A stretch of 64,000 nt of DNA from a virus. Each line of letters begins with the position of its first letter. Position 1 is the stretch's first letter. Positions 52,088-59,381 of the stretch are shown piece by piece. Made by a program: the position numbers and the translations under genes. The stretch is taken from IMG/VR virus record IMGVR_UViG_3300032093_000041, positions 41,679 to 105,678 of that record; one strand, written 5' to 3'. The notes beneath the pieces are model-generated. The model was given only the letters and a program-made list of their open reading frames with translations. It did no database searches and had not been told where the DNA came from.

Positions 52088-54035
52088 CCACTCCATTCAT
52101 CTTGCTCCGGCGCAGGCCTTCGGCAAGGAAATCGAGCACAAGCTGTTGGTTTCCATCACTAAATTCTACATCGCTACCTTCGGTTGCTTGATTCACAACG
52201 TCGCGCTTTGATTCGATAAGACCATAAATCTTTTCGTCGATAGTTCCCTCGGCAAGAATGTATGTGGACATCACTGAGCCTTTCTGCCCAAGGCGATGGC
52301 ACCGACTGTAGGTCTGGTCAACATCAGCAGGTGTCCATGGCATTTCTACAAAGACAACATCCTGTGCTGCCGTGAGTGTGTGACCTGTCTTGGCAGCCTG
52401 AATCGAGAGCACCATCACGGGTGCTTCGTCAATGGATTCAGCTTGGAAGATGCGCTTGTTCTCTTCGACTTCTTCTACCTTCATGCCACCCTGAATTTTC
52501 AAGCCCCCATACTTCTTTGCAATGAGGTCGACAATTTCGCGGTGATGTGCAGCGACAACAACCTTGTCGCCACCGGCCAGCTTGCCATCAATCCACTCAA
52601 AGACTGTATCCATCTTCGCTTTTGCGGCTAGTCGGCGCAGAACAGAAATGCGAACTAGGTGTTCGTTTGACTCTGCTTTGATGCGGGCTACGACAGCAGC
52701 GGAATATGGAGACTTGCCGAGTTCTTTAGCCAACTCTTTAGCGCGATTGGCCATGTATTCAATAATGTCATCTTCGGCTTTGGTGTACTCGGCCATGGCT
52801 GTCGGGTTGGGCGCAACGACAATCTTTGAGTGGCGAACTGGCGGCAGCTCTTCGAGAACATCGGCTTTAATACGACGGATGTAGCACTGACTACGCAGCA
52901 TGTCGTTGAGTTCATCAAGGTGAGACGAGCCGTCGATGTGCCACTGCCCGAATCTGTCACGGAAAGCCGCACAGTATCGTCGGTAGAAACCCCATAGGCC
53001 ACCGAATTTGTTTAGGTTACCTAAGATGTCAAGCTGAGCCGCGTATTCGGCTGGTCGGTTTGTGATTGGCGTGCCGGTTAGACACAGAACTATTCCTTCT
53101 TTGGGAGCGGAACGCGCCATCTTTATGGCCGCCTTGGTACGTTTTGCTGTTGGCGTCTTTGCGTAGTGGCTCTCGTCATACACATATGACCGATGGCCCT
53201 TAAGATGGTTTTGCCAGTGGTCAATATTGCTATACCCCACAACGACAACATCATAAGTGCCCGGCTCCGGCAGGTCCTTGCGGTTTGTTACCGTTGCAAC
53301 CCGTCTGTGTGGGAGCCACTTCTCGTACTCCTTAGCCCAGTTGAGCACCAGTGTCGGAGGACATACAACTACGGCTGGGTAGGAATCGTGAACGTATTCA
53401 AGAGTAGCGATGGCCTGCATGGTTTTTCCAAGCCCCATGTCGTCTGCGATAAAACAACGACGCGCATTGGCGGCATACTTAACTCCGGCTCGCTGGTACG
53501 GCAGAAGGTTGCCCTGCAGTCCTGGTATTTCGATTTCCGCATCTTTTGCTCGTGACGCCGCAATGGTTTCGTTTTTGCTCCGCTCCATAACCCCAGCAAT
53601 AGCTCGAACACGTTCGGCTATGGGTTCATCGAACTTCTCTGCCCATGCGATGGCGTCGTGGATGGCAGCAAGCGGTACACGCCACGCTTTGGTTGGTGGG
53701 TGCCATGTTACTGATGGCAACGATTTAACCGACCGAACCTTTACCGGGTCGTAATTGAAACTTAGGTACACCCAATCATCGTCGACATAAACACCCTGAG
53801 CCTTGTTGGTTGACTCCGGCAGGTTGAACTTGAGAACTTCGTTATCGATTTTGAACCGATGTAGTTCGGCAAACACCCTGGCTTCATGAAGACTGGTCAT
53901 CGGTATGCGCCATACTTTGGCGACCTTGTCCCACTTTGCCCCCGGCACAGCTTTCACCTGCGCTACTTGCTCAGCGTTATAAGGGAAGGACGCCGCTAGG
54001 TGGTCGTCCCATAAAAAGAGAGTGCTATCATCCAT
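52080..54035 (-). CDS. SNF2-type helicase with HARP-like repeats
   Basis: 651 residues. Two N-terminal HARP-like repeats (VPGAKWDKVAKVWRIPMTSLHEAR; LPSVTWHPPTKAWRVPLAAIHDA), as in SMARCAL1, precede a SNF2 motor: LLPYQRAGVKY, Walker A ADDMGLGKTMQA near 202, DESHYAK box near 288, LTGTPITNRP, and in the second lobe VLSIQAAKTGHTLTAAQDVVFVEMPWTPADVDQTYSRCHRLGQKG. It is an ATP-driven DNA translocase, possibly for fork remodelling or annealing during phage replication. A TGA/ATG overlap links the 56-residue gene. Confidence 0.93.
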   Translation of the reverse strand: MDDSTLFLWDDHLAASFPYNAEQVAQVKAVPGAKWDKVAKVWRIPMTSLHEARVFAELHRFKIDNEVLKFNLPESTNKAQGVYVDDDWVYLSFNYDPVKVRSVKSLPSVTWHPPTKAWRVPLAAIHDAIAWAEKFDEPIAERVRAIAGVMERSKNETIAASRAKDAEIEIPGLQGNLLPYQRAGVKYAANARRCFIADDMGLGKTMQAIATLEYVHDSYPAVVVCPPTLVLNWAKEYEKWLPHRRVATVTNRKDLPEPGTYDVVVVGYSNIDHWQNHLKGHRSYVYDESHYAKTPTAKRTKAAIKMARSAPKEGIVLCLTGTPITNRPAEYAAQLDILGNLNKFGGLWGFYRRYCAAFRDRFGQWHIDGSSHLDELNDMLRSQCYIRRIKADVLEELPPVRHSKIVVAPNPTAMAEYTKAEDDIIEYMANRAKELAKELGKSPYSAAVVARIKAESNEHLVRISVLRRLAAKAKMDTVFEWIDGKLAGGDKVVVAAHHREIVDLIAKKYGGLKIQGGMKVEEVEENKRIFQAESIDEAPVMVLSIQAAKTGHTLTAAQDVVFVEMPWTPADVDQTYSRCHRLGQKGSVMSTYILAEGTIDEKIYGLIESKRDVVNQATEGSDVEFSDGNQQLVLDFLAEGLRRSKMNGVDG

Positions 54036-54073
54036 TGCGATATCAATTCTAATCCGCTAAGGAATAAAAAACA

Positions 54074-54391
54074 ATGAGCGAAGAGCGTTTTTATGACCCT
54101 GAAGACGTAGCACGGTCTTGGACCGAACTGCACGTGGCTCTTAATGCTGGCTACAAAAATGACCCGCATACAATTGAGTACCTCGAACTACTCCAGGCGG
54201 TCAGATGGATGATGCCACGCCTCATGGCTTACATGTCAGAAGACATATGGTGTGCCGGGTGGCTGGAAAACTTGCACGAGGCTCTCTCCAAGCAGTTCCC
54301 CGCCATCGACGTTGCCGCAAAGCATTTAGGAAGTGTCTGTACCTACTGGGATGGCAACGACGACAACGAAGGCGAGTGGAGAAAGTATTAA
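54074..54391 (+). CDS. Hypothetical protein, 105 aa
   Basis: Soluble helical protein (DVARSWTELHVALNAGYKNDPHTIEYLELLQAVRWMMPRLMAYM). AAGGA is 12 nt before the ATG, longer than ideal. The 3' end overlaps the convergent gene by 4 nt. No known family. Confidence 0.65.
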   Translation: MSEERFYDPEDVARSWTELHVALNAGYKNDPHTIEYLELLQAVRWMMPRLMAYMSEDIWCAGWLENLHEALSKQFPAIDVAAKHLGSVCTYWDGNDDNEGEWRKY

Positions 54392-54732
54392 TCCTCGTCG
54401 GCAATGCGGTTACGCGCTTTAGCGTTTCGTCTCGAGATGCGCAGGTTGGCGTCTAGCCCCTTTGATGTTATTTGGTAGCTACCTGGCGATGTCTCGATTA
54501 AATACCCCAGACCAACAAGCTTCTTGATGGCTGACTGGAATGACTCTTTGCGCGGCAGGTTTCCCATCCTGAACTCGCAGTAACTATCATGTGTGAAATA
54601 TCCGGGTGGACGGACTCGCACGGTAAAAGCTGCGTAGCTCAAAATGGTTTCGGCCCAGGAATTTCTTTGGATGACCTTATAAGGCACTCCATAATCCGGG
54701 TGGCGGTCCGACCAGAGTTTCTGTGTTGGCAT
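54388..54732 (-). CDS. Winged-helix-like protein, 114 aa
   Basis: KESFQSAIKKLVGLGYLIETSPGSYQITSKGLDANLR looks like a recognition helix and wing. N-terminal half includes a YGVPYKVIQRNSWAETILSYAAF segment. A transcription-factor role is inferred from the C-terminal part only. Confidence 0.6.
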   Translation of the reverse strand: MPTQKLWSDRHPDYGVPYKVIQRNSWAETILSYAAFTVRVRPPGYFTHDSYCEFRMGNLPRKESFQSAIKKLVGLGYLIETSPGSYQITSKGLDANLRISRRNAKARNRIADED

Positions 54733-54857
54733 ATGTAGATTCTACGGCGACAACACAAAATAACAACTCCGGGGCTTCAAACAAGGCTCTTGTTTGGAGC
54801 CGGGACTGCGAAGCAGAAAAAACACCCAAGCAGGTTGCTGAGTTCGGGCAAAACAAA

Positions 54858-54890
54858 AGGGGCGCACCGAATAACGATGCGCCCCCGTGT
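54858..54890 (-). terminator. Terminator of first right-arm cassette
   Basis: Stem GGGGCGCA/TGCGCCCC with an 11-nt loop; on the minus strand followed by TTTTGTTTT. Ends the leftward cassette 55151-54899. Confidence 0.85.
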
Positions 54891-54898
54891 TCGGGTAT

Positions 54899-54952
54899 TT
54901 ATCCAACCGACAATAAAGCAAAAACTGTCAAAGCAACCACAACGGCAACCAT
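54899..54952 (-). CDS. Hydrophobic micro-ORF, 17 aa
   Basis: Starts 1 nt after the stop of the lipoprotein-like gene and reads MVAVVVALTVFALLSVG: almost entirely hydrophobic. Same style as the micro-ORFs at 55775, 56318, 57040 and 59331. Terminator follows at once. Too short to find by homology; the call rests on repeated architecture. Confidence 0.5.
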   Translation of the reverse strand: MVAVVVALTVFALLSVG

Positions 54953-54953
54953 C

Positions 54954-55151
54954 TCACCCCCCTATCTCTGTTGTTGGGTCAAAATAAGGGTCGGGTACTG
55001 TCGTATCCCACGGGCAGGGATAGTGAAAGTACTCGCACTCAGGTATTTCCGTCTCATCTATGCTTGCGAGTTTGGAACAACCAAAAACAGCAAGAGTAAG
55101 AGTGAGCATTAGTAAACCCCAGCGCACGCACGAGCGTACGAAGTAGTACAT
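54954..55151 (-). CDS. Lipoprotein-like or single-TM protein, CEYFHYPC family, 65 aa
   Basis: Reads MYYFVRSCVRWGLLMLTLTLAV then FGCSKLASIDETEIPECEYFHYPC: a hydrophobic signal with a possible lipobox (VFGC) or a single transmembrane helix, then an acidic extracytoplasmic tail. The ECEYFHYPC block is shared with the plus-strand gene at 58733, so the two are paralogs. AAAGGA lies before the ATG. Promoter at 55188-55216. Possibly a surface-exposed superinfection-exclusion factor; inference. Confidence 0.7.
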   Translation of the reverse strand: MYYFVRSCVRWGLLMLTLTLAVFGCSKLASIDETEIPECEYFHYPCPWDTTVPDPYFDPTTEIGG

Positions 55152-55187
55152 AGCATTTCCTTTCGCTAGGCACTCCACCCACCCTGT

Positions 55188-55216
55188 ACCTTACAAGCAA
55201 CAAGGCACGATGTCAA
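55188..55216 (-). promoter_or_regulatory. Cassette promoter
   Basis: Minus-strand TTGACA (55211-55216) and TAAGGT (55188-55193), spacing 17. Lacks the full GTG-N8-CAC dyad of the later cassettes. Confidence 0.75.
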
Positions 55217-55774
55217 GTCTTTCCGAAAAGAAAGTTGCGAAGCCTTCCGAAGTTCCAAGCCGAGCCAGCAACAAGCCGAAGCCGAAGAACAACTCCGTCG
55301 TCCAGAAGACTGACAGTCCCGTGCAGCTCTTCGAGCTTTACGGGGCTAACGCGGGCGGAAGAAGGGGGTGTGGCAAAGTTTGCCAACATAACACGAAAAA
55401 CTCAAAAGTCAAGTTCGTGAAGTCGCCAAAATAAAGGATTTCGGGTTTTTCAGTTTCTAAAAAAATAAGAAAACCGAAAAACTGCCCGAAAGCCGATGCC
55501 ATCTGAGGTCTGCCGCCCGTGCAACTCCCCGTGCGGCTGGCGCTCGAGAGCCCCGCGACTACCCGCAATAAACTGACGGTGGCGGAAGACGGGCTGAGAT
55601 GTTCCAACTTTGAGCAACGCTAGACATCTAGAAAGGCTCAGGTTGGAAGCAGGGTATTTAGGGACACCATCAAGCCGCAAGTCGCCGAGACGGGCAGAGA
55701 GACGGCGATGCGAGGCGATTACGGGCAGCACAAAGCCGCCCCACGACTAAGCAGGGCGGCAAGTGGATTATCTA
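55217..55774. other. Inter-cassette region with hairpin and GACGGTGG element
   Basis: No supported gene. A two-level hairpin lies at 55315-55347: outer AGTCCCGT/ACGGGGCT, inner AGCTC/GAGCT. AT-rich sequence with GTCAAGTT follows. AGCCCCGCG is at about 55553 and the conserved GACGGTGGCGGAAGA at 55573-55591. A plus-strand ORF over 55210-55434 overlaps the promoter and hairpin and is judged chance. Confidence 0.6.
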
Positions 55775-55825
55775 CTAGACAGCAAGCAGCAAGAAAACAG
55801 CAACCGTCAAAATGACAGCGGTCAC
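55775..55825 (-). CDS. Hydrophobic micro-ORF, 16 aa
   Basis: GTG start overlapping the TGA of the 94-residue gene (GTGA). Reads MTAVILTVAVFLLLAV then TAG. Member of the micro-ORF series; closely similar to those at 57040 and 59331. Confidence 0.5.
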   Translation of the reverse strand: MTAVILTVAVFLLLAV

Positions 55826-56106
55826 TCTACAATCTCATCGCTAGCGATACCCAAAGCAGCAAGGGTCGGGTGGTTGCGATGCTGATTACCTTCTGCATCA
55901 ACCCACACAACGACATCACGGCGAGGTGGCTCTGTCCCACACGGATACTTGGCAGCCTTGTGCCAACCTTTACAGGCGCAGCGGTCACATACCGATTCCC
56001 ACGATTCGGGGTCTTGCCACCATAGGTGAGTGTTGTAGTTGGCTAACATTTCATCAACCGTTCCGATAAAAGGTATCGGTTCGTTGATAGTGGTGATTAT
56101 TTGCAT
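55822..56106 (-). CDS. Hypothetical small protein, 94 aa
   Basis: Start at MQIITTINEP because a TACACT -10 ends 7 nt upstream, giving a leaderless mRNA; the 12 codons upstream lie in the promoter. Contains a CDRCACKGWHKAAKYPCG patch (four Cys, His) that may bind zinc, then VVWVDAEGNQHRNHPTL. Function unknown. Followed by a GTGA-overlapping micro-ORF. Confidence 0.7.
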   Translation of the reverse strand: MQIITTINEPIPFIGTVDEMLANYNTHLWWQDPESWESVCDRCACKGWHKAAKYPCGTEPPRRDVVVWVDAEGNQHRNHPTLAALGIASDEIVE

Positions 56107-56113
56107 ACGGGCG

Positions 56114-56161
56114 AGTGTACTGAACAGCACAAGGAGTGTCAAGTGTTGTTTGTCACAGGCA
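56114..56161 (-). promoter_or_regulatory. Cassette promoter with GTG-N8-CAC dyad
   Basis: Minus-strand TTGACA (56137-56142), N17, TACACT (56114-56119). GTGACAAACAACAC abuts the -35 directly. Drives 56106-55775. Confidence 0.85.
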
Positions 56162-56317
56162 CGAGTTGGAGTCGCCGAAGTTCACGGTTTGTCTGGCGAA
56201 CCAGACACGAGCATCTGGTAAATCAGCGGGGCTCACGACCTTCGTGATGGCACTTTTACGACGGTGGCGGAAGACGGGGAAAAGAAAAACCCGCCCCCTT
56301 TCAGGGACGGGCGGTTC
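56162..56317. other. Inter-cassette region, GACGGTGG element and terminator
   Basis: AGCGGGGCT at about 56224-56232, small hairpin CACGA/TCGTG, then GACGGTGGCGGAAGACGGG at 56257-56278. CCCGCCCC/GGGACGGGCGG (56289-56314) with AAAAA on plus is the minus-strand terminator of the next cassette. Confidence 0.6.
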
Positions 56318-56374
56318 TTAGTTCACGGCGGAGAACAACAAAAAAAGAGTAAACGCCGTAATGGCGATGCTCAT
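56318..56374 (-). CDS. Hydrophobic micro-ORF, 18 aa
   Basis: ATG overlapping the TGA of the 55-residue gene (ATGA). Reads MSIAITAFTLFLLFSAVN then TAA. Member of the micro-ORF series. Confidence 0.5.
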   Translation of the reverse strand: MSIAITAFTLFLLFSAVN

Positions 56375-56538
56375 TCAGTGGCTTCTTTCACTTCGTAGTT
56401 CATTTCTTGCCACGAAAGACTTTCATCTTCAGTGTTTGCAAGGCTTGTGATGTACGAATCTATTATTTCTTTTGCTTTTTCTTCGTTATCTGCATCAAAC
56501 TCATCTATGTTGAGCGTGATGTTGGCATAAAACTTCAT
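56371..56538 (-). CDS. Hypothetical protein, 55 aa
   Basis: Start at MKFYANITLNIDEF with a GGGGGG RBS; the upstream in-frame codons lie in the promoter leader. The pattern 'FYANITLNID...ADNEEKAKEIIDSYI' resembles small phage proteins with a beta-strand and one helix. Followed by an ATGA-overlapping micro-ORF. Function unknown. Confidence 0.65.
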   Translation of the reverse strand: MKFYANITLNIDEFDADNEEKAKEIIDSYITSLANTEDESLSWQEMNYEVKEATE

Positions 56539-56558
56539 TTCCCCCCCTTCTTGCCTAC

Positions 56559-56602
56559 AGGCTACAGGTGTCAAGCGCAAATGTCAAAGTGTCGTTTGTC
56601 AC
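56559..56602 (-). promoter_or_regulatory. Cassette promoter with GTG-N8-CAC dyad
   Basis: Minus-strand TTGACA (56582-56587), N17, TAGCCT (56559-56564); GTGACAAACGACAC sits 1 nt upstream of the -35. A second TTGACA lies inside the spacer. Confidence 0.85.
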
Positions 56603-57039
56603 AGCCGAGCCTCAGGTCAGTCCGAGTTGCGCTGCGCCAGTCCGACTTCCGGGCCGCCGGGCCGTCCAGGGCCAGAAACCACGGAACAGTCCCGTTTCCC
56701 CGCACTGGGTAAACGGGGCTACCGCGGGGAAAACCCATCGCACGTACGACGGGTGAGCGACGGGGGCTTGCGCCAAGCAAAAAACTCCAAAGAACTTGAC
56801 TTTCGCTTCGTTTTTGCCACTTTCCGTGAACTTTTTGACTTTCCGACCACGCAGAGTGAGCGTTTTCCAAAAAACAAAAGAAAACAAAGTTGATAATCCG
56901 ATGTCGTACGTCGTGAGGAACTCAGATGCTGGACATCAACTGGGTTAGCAGCGGGGCTGATGACCCAGTCTCATTTACATTGACGGTGGTGGAAGACGGG
57001 CACAAAAAAACCCGCCACATTTCTGTGACGGGCTTTCGT
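56603..57039. other. Long inter-cassette region: hairpins, AT-rich repeat, GACGGTGG element
   Basis: No supported gene in about 440 nt. Hairpin AGTCCCGTTT/AAACGGGGCT at 56688-56720. AT-rich repeat at 56816-56880, about 65 nt, shared with 57568-57630. Hairpin ACTGGGT/ACCCAGT at 56939-56969 with AGCGGGGCT in the loop. GACGGTGGTGGAAGACGGG at 56980-57000. A terminator stem at 57011-57032 ends the next minus-strand cassette. Confidence 0.65.
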
Positions 57040-57090
57040 TCAGATTGCCAACAATAAAAGAACTGCCAGCGCAACTATCAACGCTGTCAT
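57040..57090 (-). CDS. Hydrophobic micro-ORF, 16 aa
   Basis: ATG overlaps the TGA of the 70-residue gene (ATGA). Reads MTALIVALAVLLLLAI then TGA. Nearly identical in plan to the micro-ORFs at 55775 and 59331. Confidence 0.55.
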   Translation of the reverse strand: MTALIVALAVLLLLAI

Positions 57091-57299
57091 TCTTCTTGTT
57101 GTTCTTCTTTCTTTGGACATTCGCCTTGCTTGTGGAAGCAACCTTTTCCATTGAGCCAAATACACTCAACGCCTTCACCAATGATGGTTCCGCACCTACC
57201 ACACTTTGTGTGACTAAATGCTTTTACTATCTTTCCTTGGGATTTAGCAAATCGTTTTGACTTTTGGACTTTGGTTTCTTCCGGATAGAACTCCGGCAT
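57087..57299 (-). CDS. Zinc-ribbon-like small protein, 70 aa
   Basis: Start at MPEFYPEE with the strong RBS AAGGAGGGG. KCGRCGTIIGEGVECIWLNGKGCFHKQGECP contains C-x2-C ... C ... C ... C with His, a zinc-ribbon-like arrangement; the tail is Glu/Gln-rich. DNA or protein binding is possible. Followed by an overlapping micro-ORF. Confidence 0.7.
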   Translation of the reverse strand: MPEFYPEETKVQKSKRFAKSQGKIVKAFSHTKCGRCGTIIGEGVECIWLNGKGCFHKQGECPKKEEQQEE

Positions 57300-57321
57300 A
57301 AACCCCTCCTTAGGTAATAGC

Positions 57322-57367
57322 AAACTACACCCTGTACGCCACAGTCGCAACGTGTCGTGTGTCACAC
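57322..57367 (-). promoter_or_regulatory. Cassette promoter with GTG-N8-CAC dyad
   Basis: Minus-strand TTGCGA (57345-57350), N17, TAGTTT (57322-57327). GTGACACACGACAC lies 1 nt upstream of the -35. Confidence 0.8.
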
Positions 57368-57841
57368 CGAGACGAGCACGAGTTTGGCTTGACCGAGCAA
57401 GAGCGATGGACAACCTGAGCAACTCCGTCTGGCGATGCCATCTGGGCAGAAGTCCCGGACGGCCGTGCGGCCGCATCGGGGCTGCCAGGGACATCTGGCC
57501 AGAAAGCCGGAAGTTGGCCCTCTTCGCTTGCTTTTTCTCGAACTAAAAAGTAAAGTCGAGCAAAAATGACCACTCTCCGTGAGTTTTGACAAACTTTGAC
57601 CACGCAGCGTGACTTTTTCAAAAAACAAACGCAGAAAATCCTCGAGCTGAGCGTGCCCGTCGAGCTGAGCTGAGCTTGATGGGGGCGGGGTAGCGGGGCT
57701 CTCGCCCCCATCTCACTTACTTTGACGGTGGCGGAAGACGGCGCACCACGGGCAAGGGTCAAGGTCACAGGCACACGGGCAAAGCAAAGCCCGCCGTGCG
57801 GGGGGCACACGGCGGGCTTGCTCGGTTGTTTTGGTTGTTGG
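57368..57841. other. Long inter-cassette region: hairpins, AT-rich repeat, GACGGTGG element, terminator
   Basis: Two-level hairpin at 57451-57483 (outer AGTCCCG/CGGGGCT, inner GGCCG/CGGCC). Second copy of the AT-rich repeat at 57568-57630. A perfect 10-bp stem GATGGGGGCG/CGCCCCCATC at 57678-57712 holds AGCGGGGCT in its loop. GACGGTGGCGGAAGACGG at 57721-57740. Terminator AGCCCGCCGTG/CACGGCGGGCT at about 57788-57818 serves the minus-strand gene. Confidence 0.65.
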
Positions 57842-58204
57842 TTACTTCCAGCAGGAAGCGGAATAGACGACTTCGCTCAAGTTGTCACAATAGACATCTG
57901 AAACTTGCGACTCCACAACGATTGAACCCTTCAGTTCTCCACGGGTCACAAGGCGCACACGGCGCACTGTGTAGGTATCCCACGGGTCTAGCACGACTTC
58001 CACCGCGCGAGATTCTCCGCAGAGCATCAACACGCCGACAGTCTCCATGCCTGAATCGTAAACCTTCGCCCACTTGCCACCGCACACAGCGAGAAAGTTC
58101 ATCTTGCCCACTTGGGCTAAGACTTCGCCCGTATCGCACGGGCGACCTTCACGGTCTGAGCAGAGTAACGCCATAAGCGATAGGTCTGTTTTGGTTGCTT
58201 TCAT
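57842..58204 (-). CDS. Hypothetical protein, 120 aa
   Basis: Start at MKATKTDLSLM with AAGGGGG upstream; the 16 codons before it lie over the promoter region. Beta-rich middle (FLAVCGGKWAKVYDSGMETVGVLMLCG; TYTVRRVRLVTRGELKGSIVVESQVSDVY). No motif recognised. Monocistronic cassette with its own promoter and terminator; no micro-ORF follows. Confidence 0.65.
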   Translation of the reverse strand: MKATKTDLSLMALLCSDREGRPCDTGEVLAQVGKMNFLAVCGGKWAKVYDSGMETVGVLMLCGESRAVEVVLDPWDTYTVRRVRLVTRGELKGSIVVESQVSDVYCDNLSEVVYSASCWK

Positions 58205-58225
58205 AATCACCCCCTTACACCTGAC

Positions 58226-58269
58226 AGGGTACAGGCAACACAGCACTAACACAAGTGGCGTTTGTCACA
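58226..58269 (-). promoter_or_regulatory. Cassette promoter with GTG-N8-CAC dyad
   Basis: Minus-strand TTGTGT (58249-58254), N17, TACCCT (58226-58231); GTGACAAACGCCAC abuts the -35. Confidence 0.8.
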
Positions 58270-58358
58270 CGACAGGCGAGGCAGTCCGAGCCAACCCCGA
58301 CAGCCGAGCCGAGAAACTCCCACGGGCGCACGGGCGCAGGCGCACGAGTGCGGGCGGA

Positions 58359-58419
58359 AGTCCCGGACGGCCGCAGCGGCCCATCGGGGCTCCCAGAGAG
58401 ATTTGACGGTGGTGGAAGA
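58359..58419. repeat. Hairpin plus GACGGTGG element
   Basis: Compact copy: outer stem AGTCCCG/CGGGGCT (58359-58391) with inner GGCCGC-type stem, then after 10 nt TTTGACGGTGGTGGAAGA (58402-58419). Lies between two divergent cassette promoters. Confidence 0.75.
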
Positions 58420-58476
58420 ACTCATCGTGATGTGTCCCCGTCTTGACGACCTCACCCTTGCTTGTCTCTCAACGAT

Positions 58477-58519
58477 GTGACAACTGCCACTTGTCATGTG
58501 TGCTTGACACCTGTACCAT
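58477..58519 (+). promoter_or_regulatory. Cassette promoter, plus strand, leaderless
   Basis: TTGTCA (58491-58496), N17, TACCAT (58514-58519), with GTGACAACTGCCAC abutting the -35. The ATG at 58527 follows the -10 by 7 nt. Confidence 0.85.
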
Positions 58520-58526
58520 TCACCCC

Positions 58527-58736
58527 ATGAAAGAGTTCTGTGGAGAAATCATCTACACCAATGCCGATGGCGACAATGTTCAGTCGGACATCTGTAAGCA
58601 CAACACAGATGAGGTGACCGAGGGGTACCGTGCCTTCCTTCATGCCAACCTTGACGAATGGCTGAACAAGGCAAATGGTGAAGGCGCATTTTGGGTCGGC
58701 GACCCTGAATACTTCCGTAGTTGGGAGAAGGAATGA
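58527..58736 (+). CDS. Hypothetical protein, 69 aa
   Basis: Start at MKEFCGEIIYTN, 7 nt after the -10, hence leaderless; the in-frame ATG at 58443 is upstream of the promoter. Contains DICKHNTDEVTEGYRAFLHANLDEWLNKANGEGAFWVGDPEYF. Such short phage proteins have no known role. Overlaps the membrane-protein gene by ATGA. Confidence 0.7.
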   Translation: MKEFCGEIIYTNADGDNVQSDICKHNTDEVTEGYRAFLHANLDEWLNKANGEGAFWVGDPEYFRSWEKE

Positions 58737-58936
58737 GCCACCCACCTATCTATTACAAGGTGCGTTCGTTCGTGAGGTTTGTCTTTTGGACAACTCTCAT
58801 CGGCGCAACTCTATTTCTTATCGCATCTATCGGAGATGAGAAACAAGGCGTCCCTGACTGCGAGTATTTTCACTACCCGTGTGAGACCACGACAACTCTG
58901 TACGACCCATACGGGTACAACATCTACCAACCCTGA
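58733..58936 (+). CDS. Single-TM protein, CEYFHYPC family, 67 aa
   Basis: MSHPPIYYKVRSFVRFVFW then TTLIGATLFLIASIG: one transmembrane helix with basic N-terminal side, then an exposed tail with DCEYFHYPC and Tyr-rich end. Paralogous to 54954-55151 (shared CEYFHYPC, similar position after the helix), though on the other strand and without an obvious lipobox. Coupled to the gene before it by ATGA. Confidence 0.7.
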   Translation: MSHPPIYYKVRSFVRFVFWTTLIGATLFLIASIGDEKQGVPDCEYFHYPCETTTTLYDPYGYNIYQP

Positions 58937-58944
58937 AAGACACA

Positions 58945-59334
58945 ATGATTACCTGCGATACCTGTGGTGTAGAGCAACCGAACACACAACAAGACAGCCT
59001 TCCTGACGGGGGCTGGTCTTTGCCTATTGACCACTTCGGCTACTACGGTGGCTTTGACGACAATGTGGGCGTCCTACTTGGTAGCGATGAAAGTCGCTTT
59101 ATCAGTATGTGTCACGACTGCGTTGTCAAACTTCTAGATGCTTTTCCGTTGCTCGGAGAGAAACTTCGTGGTGGCTGTCACCCGAACTTCATTCATCACG
59201 CTGACTTTGACAGTAATGATGACTGTACCCTTGACCCTTCATGCTGTCGCTGGGCTTGGGGTTGGAAAGGCAAAGAGACCTACATCGGAGACGGCAAAGG
59301 TGGCTGGGTGCTCGTATCTAAGGATACAAAGTGA
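58945..59334 (+). CDS. Cys-rich protein, 129 aa
   Basis: CDTCGVEQPN at the N-terminus, SMCHDCVVKLL in the middle and DPSCCRW near the end make a probable zinc-binding protein, similar in style to phage proteins that begin with a CxxC 'TCDxC' module. No enzyme motif. Third gene of the plus-strand cassette; the stop overlaps a micro-ORF (GTGA). Confidence 0.65.
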   Translation: MITCDTCGVEQPNTQQDSLPDGGWSLPIDHFGYYGGFDDNVGVLLGSDESRFISMCHDCVVKLLDAFPLLGEKLRGGCHPNFIHHADFDSNDDCTLDPSCCRWAWGWKGKETYIGDGKGGWVLVSKDTK

Positions 59335-59381
59335 CTGCCATCATCGTTCTCGTTGCGATTGCGTTGCTGTTCGCACTCTAA
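59331..59381 (+). CDS. Hydrophobic micro-ORF, 16 aa
   Basis: GTG overlapping the TGA of the Cys-rich gene. Reads MTAIIVLVAIALLFAL then TAA. The plus-strand member of the series, showing that the micro-ORF travels with the cassette rather than with one strand. Confidence 0.55.
   Translation: MTAIIVLVAIALLFAL

Noticed and set aside
54723-55112. Plus-strand ORF of 129 codons
   Set aside because: Runs antisense to the lipoprotein-like gene, its micro-ORF and terminator; composition unlike a protein.
55210-55434. Plus-strand ORF of 74 codons
   Set aside because: It overlaps a TTGACA-N17-TAAGGT promoter and a compensated hairpin, has no RBS and low-complexity composition.
56603-56893. Overlapping ORFs of 60-100 codons on both strands in GC-rich gaps
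   Set aside because: They mirror each other over hairpins and repeats, lack RBS, and differ between equivalent gaps.
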